Source: Lichenostomus cassidix (lineage: Eukaryota > Chordata > Aves > Passeriformes > Meliphagidae). Taken from it: a stretch of 64,000 bases of DNA. Within the stretch, counting starts at the first letter, position 1, and each line of letters starts with the position of its first letter. Below the pieces are notes generated by a model. The model was not told the origin of the DNA. It saw only the letters and a program-made list of their open reading frames with translations, and made no database searches. Made by a program: the position numbers and the translations under genes. The stretch spans positions 17,749,094-17,813,093 of the forward strand of contig CM039187.1 of the NCBI GenBank assembly GCA_008360975.2, given 5' to 3'. Shown here piece by piece: positions 1 to 12,873 of the stretch.

Positions 1-991
1 CTGTGGCATATTGTAGACTGGAAAACACCTTTTAGCACATCACTCACTGCTGACTCCTTGTTCTTTTGGGTGTAAAAGCATGGATTGTCTAGGACTGAGC
101 TATGGCAGAAGGAAACTGATTAAAAAGAAAGTATAACACCATTTTCACAGCAGCCCTGAGGAGAAAAGACCAAATGGCTGAAGGTCATTTAAGTCATATG
201 TATTCTAAATTCTTATCTCAAGGAGACTACTCCATTTTCAGATACCGCATGCAAAACAGAAGTTTGGCAGTAGGAACTGGCTATGTCTCAGTGCATACGG
301 GGGTTACTAGGATAACTTTATTATTTGGCTACACATTGCTATTTAAAAAATGTCTGCTGTTTAATAACATAAGCTAAACAAAATTAAATAAATCACAACC
401 TAACACGTGAGACTCCAGGCACATGGCCACCATGTAAGAGATTTAGCATGTCTACTTCATGAGTATCCTAGCACATGCTCAGCACATGACATTCCTCACT
501 GTCACAGGGACTGGGTCATTAAGAGGGGCTGGGGCCACTCATACCTGCAGCCAGCAGCTGTTTGTCAGATGAGGCCAGTCAAGAGATTATGAAAGTCCCA
601 GGTGCTGTGTTTAGAAAGAACTCATGAAGGCAACGTGTGGGCTTGGGTGGCAGGCCTGGGACAGGGATCTGTGCTGCAGGCTGGGATAGTCCTTTTAGCC
701 TCTTTGGTCGAAGGAAATTCTTGTATTTTTGAAAAATAAACTGAGCTCTGGCAAATAGGTGCCTGATCCAGATTCTGGGCATGTTATTGATGCATCTTAT
801 ACTGCACAAAAATGCATCAGCCAATGCTAACCTATGTTTAATATGCAAAAAATTGTAAAATTTATTATGTTTTTCAAACTTGGTCACATTCCTCACACAT
901 GTCCTGTCTGGATTAAACTTAACCCACATAATTTTGTGTCAAGCTACCAGTGCCAGCAAATGATTTGTTTTGGTTTTCCTAACTCTTTCAG
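1..991 (+). other. RBP3 intron 1 (3' part)
   Basis: Intronic sequence upstream of the 992 acceptor. I see no coding exon, RNA gene or clear repeat here. Short open frames on both strands have no recognisable domain. Confidence 0.7.
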
Positions 992-1182
992 ATCCCTCCG
1001 CCAGAAGTATTTGAAGATTTGATTAAATTTTCATTCCACACAAATGTATTTGAAAACAACATCGGCTATGTGAGATTCGATATGTTTGGAGACAGTGAAC
1101 TTCTAACCCAGGTGTCCGACCTACTGATAGAGCATGTTTGGAAGAAAATTGTTCACACAGATGCATTAATCATAGACATGAG
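992..1182 (+). CDS. RBP3: RBP3 coding exon 2
   Basis: The exon is 191 nt. It is preceded by a pyrimidine-rich acceptor ending ctctttcag and followed by the donor gtaaac. It reads from [13 protein letters not shown] to LIIDM and ends two bases into an Arg codon (AG). The frame before 992 depends on the exon outside the window; the reading shown assumes phase 0. Confidence 0.92.
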
Positions 1183-4100
1183 GTAAACCTTTGAATGGCA
1201 AATAACCAAAGCACTTTCAAAACAGCATTTTATTTGTAACAGTGAATTAGCTTTACATGGCTTACTGTCCTGTTTACAGGCTGACATTGCTAGGATTAAA
1301 TGAGAAAAGGAAAACAGCCAAAGAAAATAATAACAGTCTGGAAGTATACCTCAAGATAAATTGTATCATCACTTGAGATGTTTAGAACTACGTAGGCAAA
1401 TTTAAGGAACAGTTTGCAGAATGCAATTCTGGATGTCACGTGTGTTTTATTTCTCTAATTTCTTTCTAATCTAACTCTCCATGTGCCATACATGTACATG
1501 TGTGTGTGTGTATGTGTGTGTGTGTGTGTATAAATCTTAAATAAATATTTTATTTCATGTAGTAGCAAAGTGATTCAATGGTCAAAAAGACAGACCAAGT
1601 GTAAGGCTGTGTTACAACATTTAATTTGCCGTATCTGCAGTGCTAAATAATTCTGGGCTACCAGCTCTGTACAGGATGGCCCATGTGCACAGAGCACAGA
1701 GGTGCTCAGAGGTACTGTAGCATTCCTGGGCACCCAGCTGCAGCATCAAACGCCTGCTCTCAGCTTAGAGGTCTGTTGGACGCTCCAGTGTGTCAACAGT
1801 GCTCCAATCTTATGAGCCATAAGATGTCATCCATTTGTCACCAGTTATCAAAGCAGATTAATATAAAAAATATACATTTCCTACAAAATATTTAGGGAAA
1901 TAATGCCCTTGTTGTGGTCCAGAGCTAATGTATGTGAGCCCAGAACATTACAAATATAAACCAAAGAAAAGAAGGACTTTGTAAGAATCTGGTTTTAATG
2001 CTAGAATCACTTGTGTCTGTTGTTTTCAGGGGGCTCTTAATATTTGGTAATCTTCTTAATATTCCTGTGGGATTTGCAGCATAGGGAGGAAAAGATGAGT
2101 ACAGTGATGAGAGCAGAGACAGAGACCTTACTATGTGAGTACAGAGGAGGCAAGGCAGCCGCCAACATAACACACTCATGACTGAATTTAAATTCAGCAA
2201 AAGCACCACCATATTCCAATAGACTTGAGATAGGACTGGGACATTCCTCTTTCTTAGCCCAGTTTTCTCCCAGGCTAAAAATTTCAGGGCTGGGAGCACT
2301 GAAACGGCAAAGATGAAATAATGTCTCAGGTACCAAATGGTCTCATTATAGTTTTTTTCTTGTGTTGATTTGTTTTGGTTTATTTTTTTATACTTAATGT
2401 ATTTCCAGTCCTTTGAGTGCACATAAAAGACCCAGTCTCTGAGTGCATATAAAAGAGAACCCCAAACAAACCTTTTGAAACTCTCCCTAAGCCAATCTTA
2501 TAATTTTAAGGCTGATGATTTAAATTTTGCATGGAATTTACTGTAATGAATAATGTTCCTCATTTTACAAGTTTTCCTCCCTGAAACAGCTGGGCCACTC
2601 ATGAAATTCATATTTGGATAATTTCAATTTTGCATGGGATTAACCATAATGCATAATGTCTCTCACCTTAATGGTTACCCTTCATGAAACAGCTGTGCCA
2701 CTTATCAACTTGATTTTTTTAACTCTCATGGCATTGACAAGAGACACTGATAAACTAAAAGGCCTCCCTAAGGTCACACAAGACATCTGTCAAAAGGAGA
2801 ACTAGCACCCAAAAACTAAGTTAAAACTCAGAAAACTGCTCAGTCATTATTACTAAAGTTACTGCAGTTTCACTGTCTGCAAGAGAGGCCCAGGAAGAGC
2901 TTTCCAGAATTGCTCTGCCTGCCACCAACTTCAGCCCTGGTGGCACCTGTGGGAAACTGGGCTCTGCTGGAGTGAGCTGTCTCGTGGGCTGTGCAGCAGC
3001 AGCAGCACCTCCTAGCAGTACAGTGCTATCAGGGACACACTGAAGATGGTTATTTAACTTCTAGCCTGTCACACTGTGAATCAAACAGCTCCCAAATGCT
3101 GAAGAATAAAGACGTAGCTTCACTCTTTGGAACAGAGGCCTTCTGGATTGTGATCCTTTTCTGGAGGTGAAAAACCTTAGCTATAGATTGAACTGAATAA
3201 ACTAATTTTCTAGCAGGTTTTTAAGCTGCTCATTTAGCTCATTTTCTAGCTGAAATGTCTGTGCTAGGGAATCCTGACATCACCTACAGGAAAGCACTGT
3301 ATTGACACTTTGTCAGTAAGCAAAGTACAAACATTTCTAGACCTGTATGTGCTCTAGTATTAGTGAAAAGTTACAGGCAAAAATATTTTAGTAGTCAATT
3401 GTGTGTATTTATAGCAGGGGTTCTCCAACAACAGGCTCCTCAGTAAATTTAATCTTCAGAGGCTGGTATGGAATTAAACTGCAACCAAAGTTTTCAACTA
3501 TGACTGTGCTAAATGAAGCAGCTAACACAATCTTTAGCCCCCCCCCAAAAAAACCCCTCATCTAAACCACTAAGTTTTCTCATTTTGTGTAGGAAAAAGT
3601 AAGAACACAACAGTTCTACAAACATATGTTGCTTTAATTGGGATCTATTTTTATGAATCAGGGTTTAGGTATTCACTCCTTGCTGCCTATGTCAGGAACA
3701 GTATGGATTATTCAGGGTAGAAGAAAAACAAGAATCTGATGTTTCTCTGCAGATTTAGAGTCTTTGCTTACTTTCTGCATTTTTTCTAGGTTACCTCAAA
3801 AAAAACCCAGACTTTTAAGTCTTGTGTTTCTGAAGTCACTTGTGGGCAGTAACAGTCCAACACTCTTAGATAGGATTTTGTTTATCTAATAGATGTGCAA
3901 ATGTTCATAGGGGAGAATGAATGTAAATGTATCAAAATGTAGCCATAAGCTTTTTTGGGACAGATGTTAAAGAACAGGACTTGGAAGGGAGATTTACTGC
4001 CTGACACAAATTTTCACTTGTTTCCTTCATGTTTTTAATTTTTGAAAAGGTACAATATTGGAGGCTCCACTACACCCATAGCGGTCCTATGCTCATATTT

Positions 4101-6374
4101 CTTTGATGAAGGACACCCAATTCTCTTGGACAAAGTTTATGACAGACCCAGTGACTCAGTAAAGGAGATATGGACTCAGCCACAGCTCAAAGGTAAATGG
4201 CAATTTCTTTCCAGAGTAGCTTGTCATTTCAGATGTCTCTCCTTGTGCATTTTAAAGCAAGCCATTATATACTGTAACTCATTTGGTGAAAGCACATTCC
4301 ATGATCTGCTCAAGCTGTGTAGAGAATGTAGAAACAAAAAATGTGCATTTCAGCCATATCCCTCAATGCCATCTACAACTAACCCCTAGGAATGAGGTAT
4401 GTTAGGCACAGAAGTCTGTAAATTGGTCCCCAGAAGTTTAGCCAAATGCTGTCTACAGCAGCTTTAACTTGTTGCTTTTAAAAGTTGCCAAAATTAAAAA
4501 TTAATCCAGTGTTGCCTAGACCTCTAGTAATGTCTCTTCCAATACTCCCATACAGTTTCATATGTAGTTCCCTACTACCTACCTGTGTAATTCACTACAT
4601 CAGTAGATGAAAACACCATAATACCCCAGTTTGTCCAGAGAAGAGAAAGAAAAAAGACTGAATTTTGCACATCTGGGTGAGTTTGAAGCATTTGGCAATG
4701 TGTCACACACACCCCACACATACCCTGCCCCACTGTTTGTGGAAGTTGAAAGGATGCTGCAACATGCAGAAACAGAGCTCTTCAGTGCTCATAAACTGCA
4801 TTTAGAGTGCTAAGAATCCTTAAACGTGGGCTTTAATTATTTTTCCCTCTTAAACTAAGACACTAGCAAAAATGTTAATGGTGTCTGCATTTGTTGGCCT
4901 GGATCATGCTGAAATGGTTAAACTTTGTCACAGTCTGCAGGGTCCATCTATTTTCCCAGGCAGTCAGAGGTTGGTTGTGCTAAGGGATATGATTTCTATG
5001 GACACATTCCAGTTCCCATCAAAGAGAACAGGCAGACCCATATTAACTTCAAAGGAGCTGGATCTGGTCCTGTATTATATATATATCTCCTGTGAAAAGA
5101 GTCTTCTAGTGGTTATTATGTTTATAGTGAAATGAGAAGACCAAAGATGGTATGAAAATTAATTACCATGCTATTGGCCTCTCTCTTAAAATTTAGCATG
5201 AGAATTATATGTCATGGTATTACTTACTTATAGAATGACATTTTTAGAACAGTTTAGTTTTCAAGTTATCAAGTCCTTTAGTTTTCAAGTTATTAAGTCC
5301 TAGTTATTAGCCACTGGTCACTTTTTCAAAGAAAGTAAACTCTCAAAAAGTATCTAGCTTGTTCAGATATATGAAAAATAAGCTTCAAAATCTTTCTTAT
5401 TCCTGTCAGCTGTTTTATGTAAGAAATTGAGATAACTTGGCTCAGATCCTAATAATAAAGGGGTATTTGTTGAAGGGTTTGGGACAAAGGCCATGTATAG
5501 CTTCCACTTACAAACTATAAAAAACCTGTGGGAAACCACTATAATTGTAATTTCATAAAACAATGCCTACTTAATTGCAAGCCAAGCTCTTTGACAGCCA
5601 TATTCCTAGAGCAGGGATGAGGGTGAAACTGAAGATGCTTCTGGATGAGCTTTGACTACTTCTTCTGCAACAGTGGAAAATGTAATTTTTCTCACCTGTC
5701 TGTTCCAGCACTCTAATGTGATCTGGAAATCCTGTAAAAGTCAAAGCCACAGAAGAGTTAATAGTAGTAATCATGAGCTGGCTTCTCTGCTGATGGAGCT
5801 CATAACCAGAAAGTGGTGGCACAAGAGCACCACATAGGGTGACAGCCTTTTTTTACAGCATAGAGTCTGGGCTTGTGTTGAAAGTATTTTAATACTGTCA
5901 TAGGTACAAAGTAAATTTCCAAACTTCTTGGGTTGTTAATAGCAGGTAGGGAGCAAAGCCTCTATCTTGGCTTCTCTTTTCTCTATTATACAAATAAATC
6001 TCTGAAAATTGATTCATTTCTGATGCTTTTTGTCCTACCTTACAGGGGAGAGGTACGGCTCTCAGAAGGGGCTGATAATCCTTACCAGTGCTGTGACGGC
6101 TGGGGCTGCTGAAGAGTTTGTATACATAATGAAGAGACTGGGCAGAGCCCTCATCATTGGGGAGCAGACCAGTGGTGGCTGCCATTCCCAACAAACATAT
6201 CAGGTAGATGAAACCAACTTCTACATCTTCATCCCCACCTCCAGATCAGTCCTCTCTGCTGACAGCACTTCTTGGGAAGGGAAAGGAGTGCCTCCTCACA
6301 TAGAAACACCAGCCGAAACTGCACTCGTCAAAGCAAAGGAGATGCTCAATGCTCACTTACACAGCTCTAGATAG
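992..6374 (+). CDS. RBP3: RBP3 (interphotoreceptor retinoid-binding protein), last three coding exons, 5' partial
   Basis: Coding exons 992-1182, 4050-4192 and 6046-6374 join in one frame into 220 codons plus TAG. The product is the C-terminal part of the fourth repeat of interphotoreceptor retinoid-binding protein, a secreted glycolipoprotein of the retinal interphotoreceptor matrix that carries retinoids between photoreceptors and pigment epithelium or Muller cells. Recognisable pieces are a segment ending LIIDMR, a following [17 protein letters not shown], then [20 protein letters not shown] and IIGEQTSGG. These belong to the crotonase/tail-protease-like fold shared by IRBP modules. RBP3 genes are known to have one very large first exon coding for the first three modules and part of the fourth, with all introns in the fourth, so the first exon should lie left of position 1. 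No frameshift or stop interrupts the part seen. ZNF488 follows tail to tail. Confidence 0.95.
1499..1529. repeat. (TG)n microsatellite
   Basis: An interrupted TG dinucleotide run, preceded by tacatgtacatg, inside an RBP3 intron. Likely length-polymorphic. Confidence 0.85.
2511..2715. repeat. Degenerate tandem duplication, period about 103 bp
   Basis: The string aattttgcatgg occurs at 2523 and again at 2626. In each copy it is followed in the same order by an aat-rich stretch with ataatgt, then a ctgaaacagctg or atgaaacagctg stretch, then gccact. Spacing is constant at about 103 bp apart from small indels. Divergence suggests an old duplication. Confidence 0.75.
4050..4192 (+). CDS. RBP3: RBP3 coding exon 3
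   Basis: The exon is 143 nt. Acceptor tttgaaaag, first base G completing the Arg codon, donor gtaaat after a single G. It encodes [15 protein letters not shown] through WTQPQLK. The reading frame stays open for about 190 nt into the following intron, which is chance; the protein match stops at the donor. Confidence 0.93.
4193..6045 (+). other. RBP3 intron 3
   Basis: GT-AG intron of 1853 nt. Apart from a 24-bp tandem duplication at 5254-5301 and a short TA run near 5077, nothing recognisable. Confidence 0.75.
5254..5301. repeat. 24-bp tandem duplication (two copies)
   Basis: The unit beginning ttagttttcaagttat starts at 5254 and repeats at 5278 with one visible substitution (atcaag versus attaag). 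Two copies only. Confidence 0.85.
6046..6374 (+). CDS. RBP3: RBP3 terminal coding exon with stop codon
   Basis: Acceptor cctaccttacag, then GG completing the Gly codon, then [16 protein letters not shown] and on to HLHSSR and TAG at 6372-6374. The open frame extends a few codons upstream of the acceptor with an in-frame ATG at 6030, which is intronic and not a start. Confidence 0.95.
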
Positions 6375-9300
6375 CCCAGTGGAGGAACATGCCCCTAGTT
6401 CTTAAAAAAAGAAACCTAGCTACCCAAATGTAAACCCTAGGAAGGACTGGGAGCTTCATTTCTATCTCTGTGGTCAGTGATTGAGTCCCTGTATGTAGCT
6501 CAAAGTGACTCCTTTTCAACATGCTGACATTTTTCCCCGTTCTGTGGAACCCACTCTTTCTGTGCATGGTTGAAATACTTCAGTAATTCGCTGGGGTTTC
6601 TGGATTCCTCTCCTGCAATCAAACATAAATGTTCAGTGCGTCAGTTTTTTAGTTACCAATCACAGATTTCCTTTGGTCCCACAGAAAATCCCAGCCATCA
6701 GTATTGAAAGCATGTGAACAACCTCAAAGATAGAAAAGGCACGTCTTCTTCTTTGGAAATTGTGTACATTGTATGCATTCATATATCTTTAAAAATTAAC
6801 AGTAGTTGGAAGAGTCTGTTTTCCAAACTGCAAGAGCTAAATTAAGTCTCTTCTCCATTTCAGCATTTAGATGTACCAAAAATAACCATACCCAGTCTGT
6901 CAGGGTTGCCCAGACTCCTGGTATTTCAAAGGAACATGCCTGCTTCTCTCTTAGTATCTGTCAGAGGGGAGGATGAGCAAGACAAAGGCAGTACATTGAC
7001 TCTTTCACCCAGCGCTCAGATCAACTGACTGAAGGAAAAGAATCATATGTTTTTACTTAAGGTTAAAATTAGATTGTTGTGTCCTGCCCCAAAGACAGAA
7101 AAAAAAATTTAAAAAAGAAGAAAAAAAGCTGAAAAATATCCTTTATACCATGCTATCAAGCTACATATGGAGTAATGGTGTATTCCAGGGCAACTAACAG
7201 AGATACTGACATGAACTCAATGCACAAAATTCCTCGTCTTTCCTACAATTCTTAGTTAAACATCTATCTTTGTAATTATTTAGAAATACATGTATCTCTA
7301 ATCTAGATCTCATAATTTCTTATCTCTACAGAATGCCAGCTGTAAGGTAATTAATTTAGGGAAATTGTCCCCCAAAATTCAGTTAGAGTCTATAATAGTT
7401 ACACATTGGTGTTCACTTGCTCATTTGTAAGTTCCTGACATTTTTTTAAATAAATTGTGTTAAACACTTGACTTTGAGTTTTTTTACAGGAAGAAAATTT
7501 TGAGAACTAAATACATTTTCCATCTTTTTGTTACTTATTTGTCTTATCAACTACACTCAGTGTGATTGCTAATCTGGACTCTTTTGAGTCATTTTCATGT
7601 TCTGACTTTTATGCACTAGCTTGTTGTTAAACTTCTCAGTGCTGTGGAAAATATTTTAATGAATTAAAACCCATACAGAATTTCATGGAAAGTGATATAT
7701 GTATGAAGAATAATAAATATTCTTAATATGCTAAAAATTGAATAGTCAATGAATGAGTAAACAACACTAATGTATTTCTTCTAATATCTTTTAAGCCTTT
7801 TTAATATCTAAATGATCCAGATAAACTGCTTTGTTTTCCTAAAAACAATCAGTAGTGCTGTCATTTACAAACAATGTCAATTGTTAAACCCAATATTCAG
7901 AAACTTTAGCATCCATTCAAGGACAAAAAGCTGTATCATATGGGCACAAATAGCAAATAAATTCTTTCCAGGGAAATATGGGAAGTACATATGAATAATA
8001 AACATGTCTAGAAATTGGAATCCAGTTGGAAAAACAAGCAATGAACATCCAATTGCTGATGAGTCCATTTTAAATCAATAGTGCTGGTAATTCACTAAAG
8101 TGACCGATTTAAGTGGAAAATTGTTGTGCAACCTTGAGAAATTTTATTACTTGACAAAATATTATTTACTCTTTCATAGTACTGGTTCATGAATATTGAA
8201 ACTGCCAGCCTTAACAAAAGGCAGTGTGTTTTAAAAGCAATTTTTCCTGTCTTCACAAACTGCTGTGTCATAGTTATACCCATCTCAATGAGTTTAGACC
8301 TCACAAAACTACAGAAAATAATTGTGTAGAAAATTACACTGCATTGGGAAGTCTGAATATCACAAAAGCACAAAAAATTAATTATGGAATATCCATGGTT
8401 TGTGGCTTAAATGAGCAATTTGAGAAGTGCCCTTCCACAACACAACAGGAAACATGGTAAAACTACCACCCTTCTTTCATCTGGTTCTAGAGCTGACATG
8501 GACATTCTACAGTTCATAGCACCATTTCCTTATCATCCCACCTAGAATAACTTCCTGAATTTCAATCCTAACCATGTTCCTTTTAAAGACAGGAAGAAAG
8601 GGGTTGTTGTATCAGACTATCTAGCAATATCATCTTTCTCTTTCTAGCATTCATAGAACTCTAACCAAGAAATGACAGCCAGCTTTTATTTCTTTTGTGC
8701 TGCCCTAGTCCGGTCCAGATTTTCAAACTGTGCTCTGTGGACCCAAAGAAGCCTACAGACTGCCTTGATTAGTGAAAAATTACCCCATGAAAAGTAAATA
8801 CATATTTTTCAAAAGCACATCTGAGTGTCATTTCTTTGGAGAAACATATCTTCATCAGAAAAAGTTCAGGGATCAGTGATCAGTGAGTGAAAAAATATCC
8901 TAATCTGGCATTTCCTATTGGTAAACTCATTAGCCATTGCAGAAAAAAAGCCTGCACCGCTAAACTTGAGAGCATTGCATTGTGTCTTTTTTCACTGATC
9001 CAGAAACAGATGTCATGAGAAACAGTTGTTTGATCAAAATGAAGTTAGTTGCTAGCAAAGACAGGACAAGAACCAGTCAGCTGACTACAAACTGTGTCCT
9101 CCTGTTTTAAAAACAAAATTCTTTTCCCCCTTTCCCTACCATTTCTACTTGTAGAAAAGACAAAGATCCCTGCTATATAAAATCACAGTATTTCACAGGG
9201 GCAGAAAGCAGCGCTTCATTTCTTCACAAACCCCCTGCCCTAGTGGAGTGCTTTCCTTACAGCAGGGTTTCATCTGCACCAATTTAAATTTTCAGACTTC

Positions 9301-12300
9301 TAGACATAAGGGGAAATAAGCTTCCAGCATGACTCAATTATAGGAAGTTTGTTTTTCTTTGTCTTGTTAGGCTTCCTTCTGCCTGTTCAATATTTGGTTC
9401 ACTCAGCTTTAATATGAATATTTTCACTTAAATAAAATCTGCAAAACTTTTGGGTAAGCCCACTGGTTTATGTAACCCAGTTTAGATGAGACACTCAGTT
9501 AAACTTGAGACACATAAAAGACTTGCACTCTGCCCGCACAAGGAGCTTTACGCAAGAGCTGCTTTTACACATAGGGAACCAAGTTCTGGTTCTGCTGGCA
9601 TCCGTGTGGTTTTGCACTGATACCAGCACAGATGCAGCAGGAAACAAGATGTCATATTGTTTGGCTGTGCATGTAAATTGTTTGCTGTGTGTCTGAATAA
9701 GTCTTAGTTCACAGAACCGTTAACCTTAAGATAAGAAGCAATTTGTTAATGCAATTTTTATGCTGATGGCCACCTAAAAATAAACAAGGGTAGTATTGCA
9801 TACACTGCCTGCAATGTGATTTCCATATTGCAAGAGGGAAATCCTCAATCTTTACATACCAGGACCAAAATTCACTGCCCCTAAACTGAAGGGGGTGAGG
9901 AAAGTACCAGAAATAAAGCTTATTAAAAACCTCTCCCCATTTTTGCATTTTGAATCAGCTCTGCGACTTTTCATAACTGGTTCTCTTACCTCTCTGTACA
10001 CAGAAGGCATTCCTCCCTTGCTTGGCATCACAGTATATAAATTGCTGTGACTGAGATATGCTCACAAGGAAACTGGGTAAGAGTTCTTACCTTTTCTTTT
10101 TTCCCAAAGAAAACAACTCCATGTCATAAAGGGAAGCTATCTCTCCCCCATGTAACCTTCCTGCTTGCTTAAGCCTCATACCATAAGCAAGGTGAAGATG
10201 GTTGATTAGCAGTGAGAACTCCAAGGATGTAGGTCTAACACACCATTTGAAGAGTTTTTGAGACTTACCCTCTGGTTTTCAGTGGTTGATTTTCTACACT
10301 TTATACAACACAAAATCAGTGAAACCATGTAACCAGTAAGATTTGGTACTGCTTCATTCCAATCTAAACTATACACCAGGTGTAGTGCACTGGAAAAATA
10401 GGCATTTGGAGCAGGGTAAGGTTGAAGTGATGTGCCAAAATAATACTGGAGAGCATTATACAGCTGGTCCTGTCTTTTTCCAGAAGAAATCTGAAGCTAG
10501 GTTTCTAATCATAAAACTGTTAAGAAAACATGGCATCTTTCAGTAAGTACAGAAGAGAACATTTTGCAGTAATGATACCAAAAAATCTTTAGTCTTATTT
10601 TTACTGGGCCAGGCTGATCTTAAAGTAATTAATGTAAATCAGGAGCAGCAACATGGAATTATTCTGGATTTGCACTGGAATAAATGAGATCACAATCTGG
10701 CCTAAACTACTAATGGGAAATATAACCCTGACCACATATGAATGCAGTTACACCACAGAGTCCTTCATTACACTTTATGGACACTGACTTCACAGTAAAC
10801 TGGCTGGCACCCAGGTGGAGTGAAATTTGGCCCATTAAACTTCACCATAAATATATTCCTTACACAGTAAATGTTATTGGACACAAAATAGAGATGGAAA
10901 GATTACAAGGAAACCACATCATCCCCTACTCAATACAAGGTTGTTCCCTGTGCTCCATGTTTCAAACTCTTTGTTCATTCTGGTTTTTGATTACTCGAGT
11001 GAAAGAGCTTCCACCACTGACCATGGAAAGCTGTGTTACAATCCAACCAGAACTGTCTTCTGAACTCAAAGGCATAATGTAACAGTTTTATCACTTTATG
11101 TTTCAAAAATAAAGCTGGCATGCACAGCCAGTGGTTGGCCTGCAATAAGACAAATATTTTTATTAATAGGAAACAGGCTATGTATTAATGTTCAACAGCA
11201 ATATATTGGGAAGAATACAATCTCCTGACTTACAGAAATCTCCTATGAGATGACAATGAGTGTAATATGTTGGTTACAACTGACAGCCTAAGACTCTCAG
11301 TCTCTCTTTTATCGCTCAGATGTGTTTGCTTGCTGATACTTGCATTATCAGGCTGGGCATTGTCATGGTAACTCAAAATTCAGTCCAGTATACAGCAAAC
11401 ACTGGAGTGTATCATCAATATGCTGGAACATAGTATATTGAAATGTCCTTTACCCTCAGCTGGGAAATGAGTGGTTGCTGATCGTTCTCTGCCTGAAAGG
11501 GAATAATAGCCCTTGATGACACAGGTGAGGTTCAGACAGTTCACAAAAACATCAGACAACCTGAAAAAATACTATACAAGAGCAGGAGAAATGATTGCTT
11601 GAAGAACACATTGTCATAAACTACCAAAATCAAGCCCCTAAATGGATTTTAAAAGGCATTGAAAGGCTAATTAGATGGGCTGTAGTAACAATAGACAGTG
11701 TTTCCTCCCACCCAGAACAGTATAAACTCATCTGCTGCTGAAACTCAGCAAAGCTCAAAACAAAGTAGACAAAAGAAAAATGTCTCATGGCGATGGGCAG
11801 TAGAAAGAATATAGCACTTTCTTTTTTAAAAAGTTGGATCTGGCCCACGTAGAAACCAGAGGACAGACAAGCTGGTCTAATGCAGCGCAATTCATGTACG
11901 CCTGTGTCATTTTGTGAAGACCATTCCTCTTCTAGCAGTTATCAGAACAGAGCCTATCATCCACAATTAACATGTGCAGATTCTATCTATCAGTAGCTAA
12001 TTATAACTCAGATTCCCTGGTTGCTTCCTTTGGTATATCCACAACCTGAAAACCACAGGCTAAACTCTGCTCCCATCAGATCTGTATGCCTACTAAAGTC
12101 ACACAGATCTTAGAATATTTGCTTCCTGTCTACACAGTAAGACTGACAACAGGTCATATTTCGATACAGACCCAGGTTGATTTCACTGTGTAATAGATAT
12201 TTCAAAAGCAGCAGAGCCCTGAACAGAACTCAGATATTCTGCTTTGTAAGTCCCACCCTCTCTAACAGTCTGCTGCTCAGTCATTGACAATCATAGAATT

Positions 12301-12635
12301 CAGACAGGCTTAACTTCAAGTCCCTTTCAAAGCCAAGAAGATCACAAGATGTCAGTTTTTCACTCACAGATTTGGTAAGAGAGCTGATTCAACTAATATG
12401 AAGGATTCAGAGTCTATCAATGTTGCTAGAAATAGTAACTTCTCTTTTAGCATATAAGCTCTGATTTTTTTAGTGCTTCAACGTTCCTTGTTCAATGACT
12501 TGGTTGTTATTTCTGTATTTACATTATACTGCACAGACACCAGCAAATCAAATATAAGCAAAGAAAACTCTGCTTGCAATGTAACCTACTCTGCAAATTA
12601 ACATTGCATTGAATGAAATGGATTCATTTCACTAT
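6375..12635. other. Convergent intergenic region and 3' UTRs of RBP3 and ZNF488
   Basis: No coding region is supported here. The left part should hold the RBP3 3' UTR; AATAAA hexamers on the plus strand at 7449-7454 and 7712-7717 are plausible polyadenylation signals. The longest open frame (10738-11082, plus) has no domain, no splice context and ordinary AT-rich composition, so I treat it as chance. Confidence 0.6.
7449..7454 (+). terminator. Candidate RBP3 polyadenylation signal
   Basis: AATAAA about 1.08 kb downstream of the RBP3 stop codon, the first canonical hexamer I noticed on this strand after the stop. A second is at 7712-7717. Which is used cannot be told from sequence. Confidence 0.35.
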
Positions 12636-12641
12636 TTTATT
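12636..12641 (-). terminator. Candidate ZNF488 polyadenylation signal
   Basis: TTTATT on the plus strand gives AATAAA on the minus strand, about 235 nt downstream of the ZNF488 stop codon. More distal signals may be used as well. Confidence 0.4.
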
Positions 12642-12873
12642 TCTTCAAAAATAGGTTGACAAGGGCTAGGTTGAGTTTTCAAAACTTACAACCCACACAG
12701 ACTCTTGTAAACATTTTATATTTTCTTTGCAAAGTATCTATTATAAATTATTGTAAACAGTGATTTCCTGAAAGAAATTAATGTAAACTCAAAAAGAAAT
12801 GGATATAAGTGAACTATCATTCCCTTCTTCATCCAACCTGCCCGGTCCCTTGGTGACATCTGTCTGCACAGCT

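Larger units (their letters stand above)
1183..4049 (+). other. RBP3 intron 2
   Basis: GT-AG intron of 2867 nt. It holds a TG-rich microsatellite near 1499-1529, a degenerate tandem duplication of about 103 bp (2511-2715) and a short CAG run near 2994-3005. No coding exon is seen. Confidence 0.75.

Noticed and set aside
10738..11082. 114-codon open frame between RBP3 and ZNF488
   Set aside because: No family recognised and no promoter or splice evidence. It lies in the probable 3' UTR/intergenic zone.
12289..12310. Another tcatagaatt string resembling a CR1 tail
   Set aside because: Only about ten bases match and the flanks do not continue the CR1 end.
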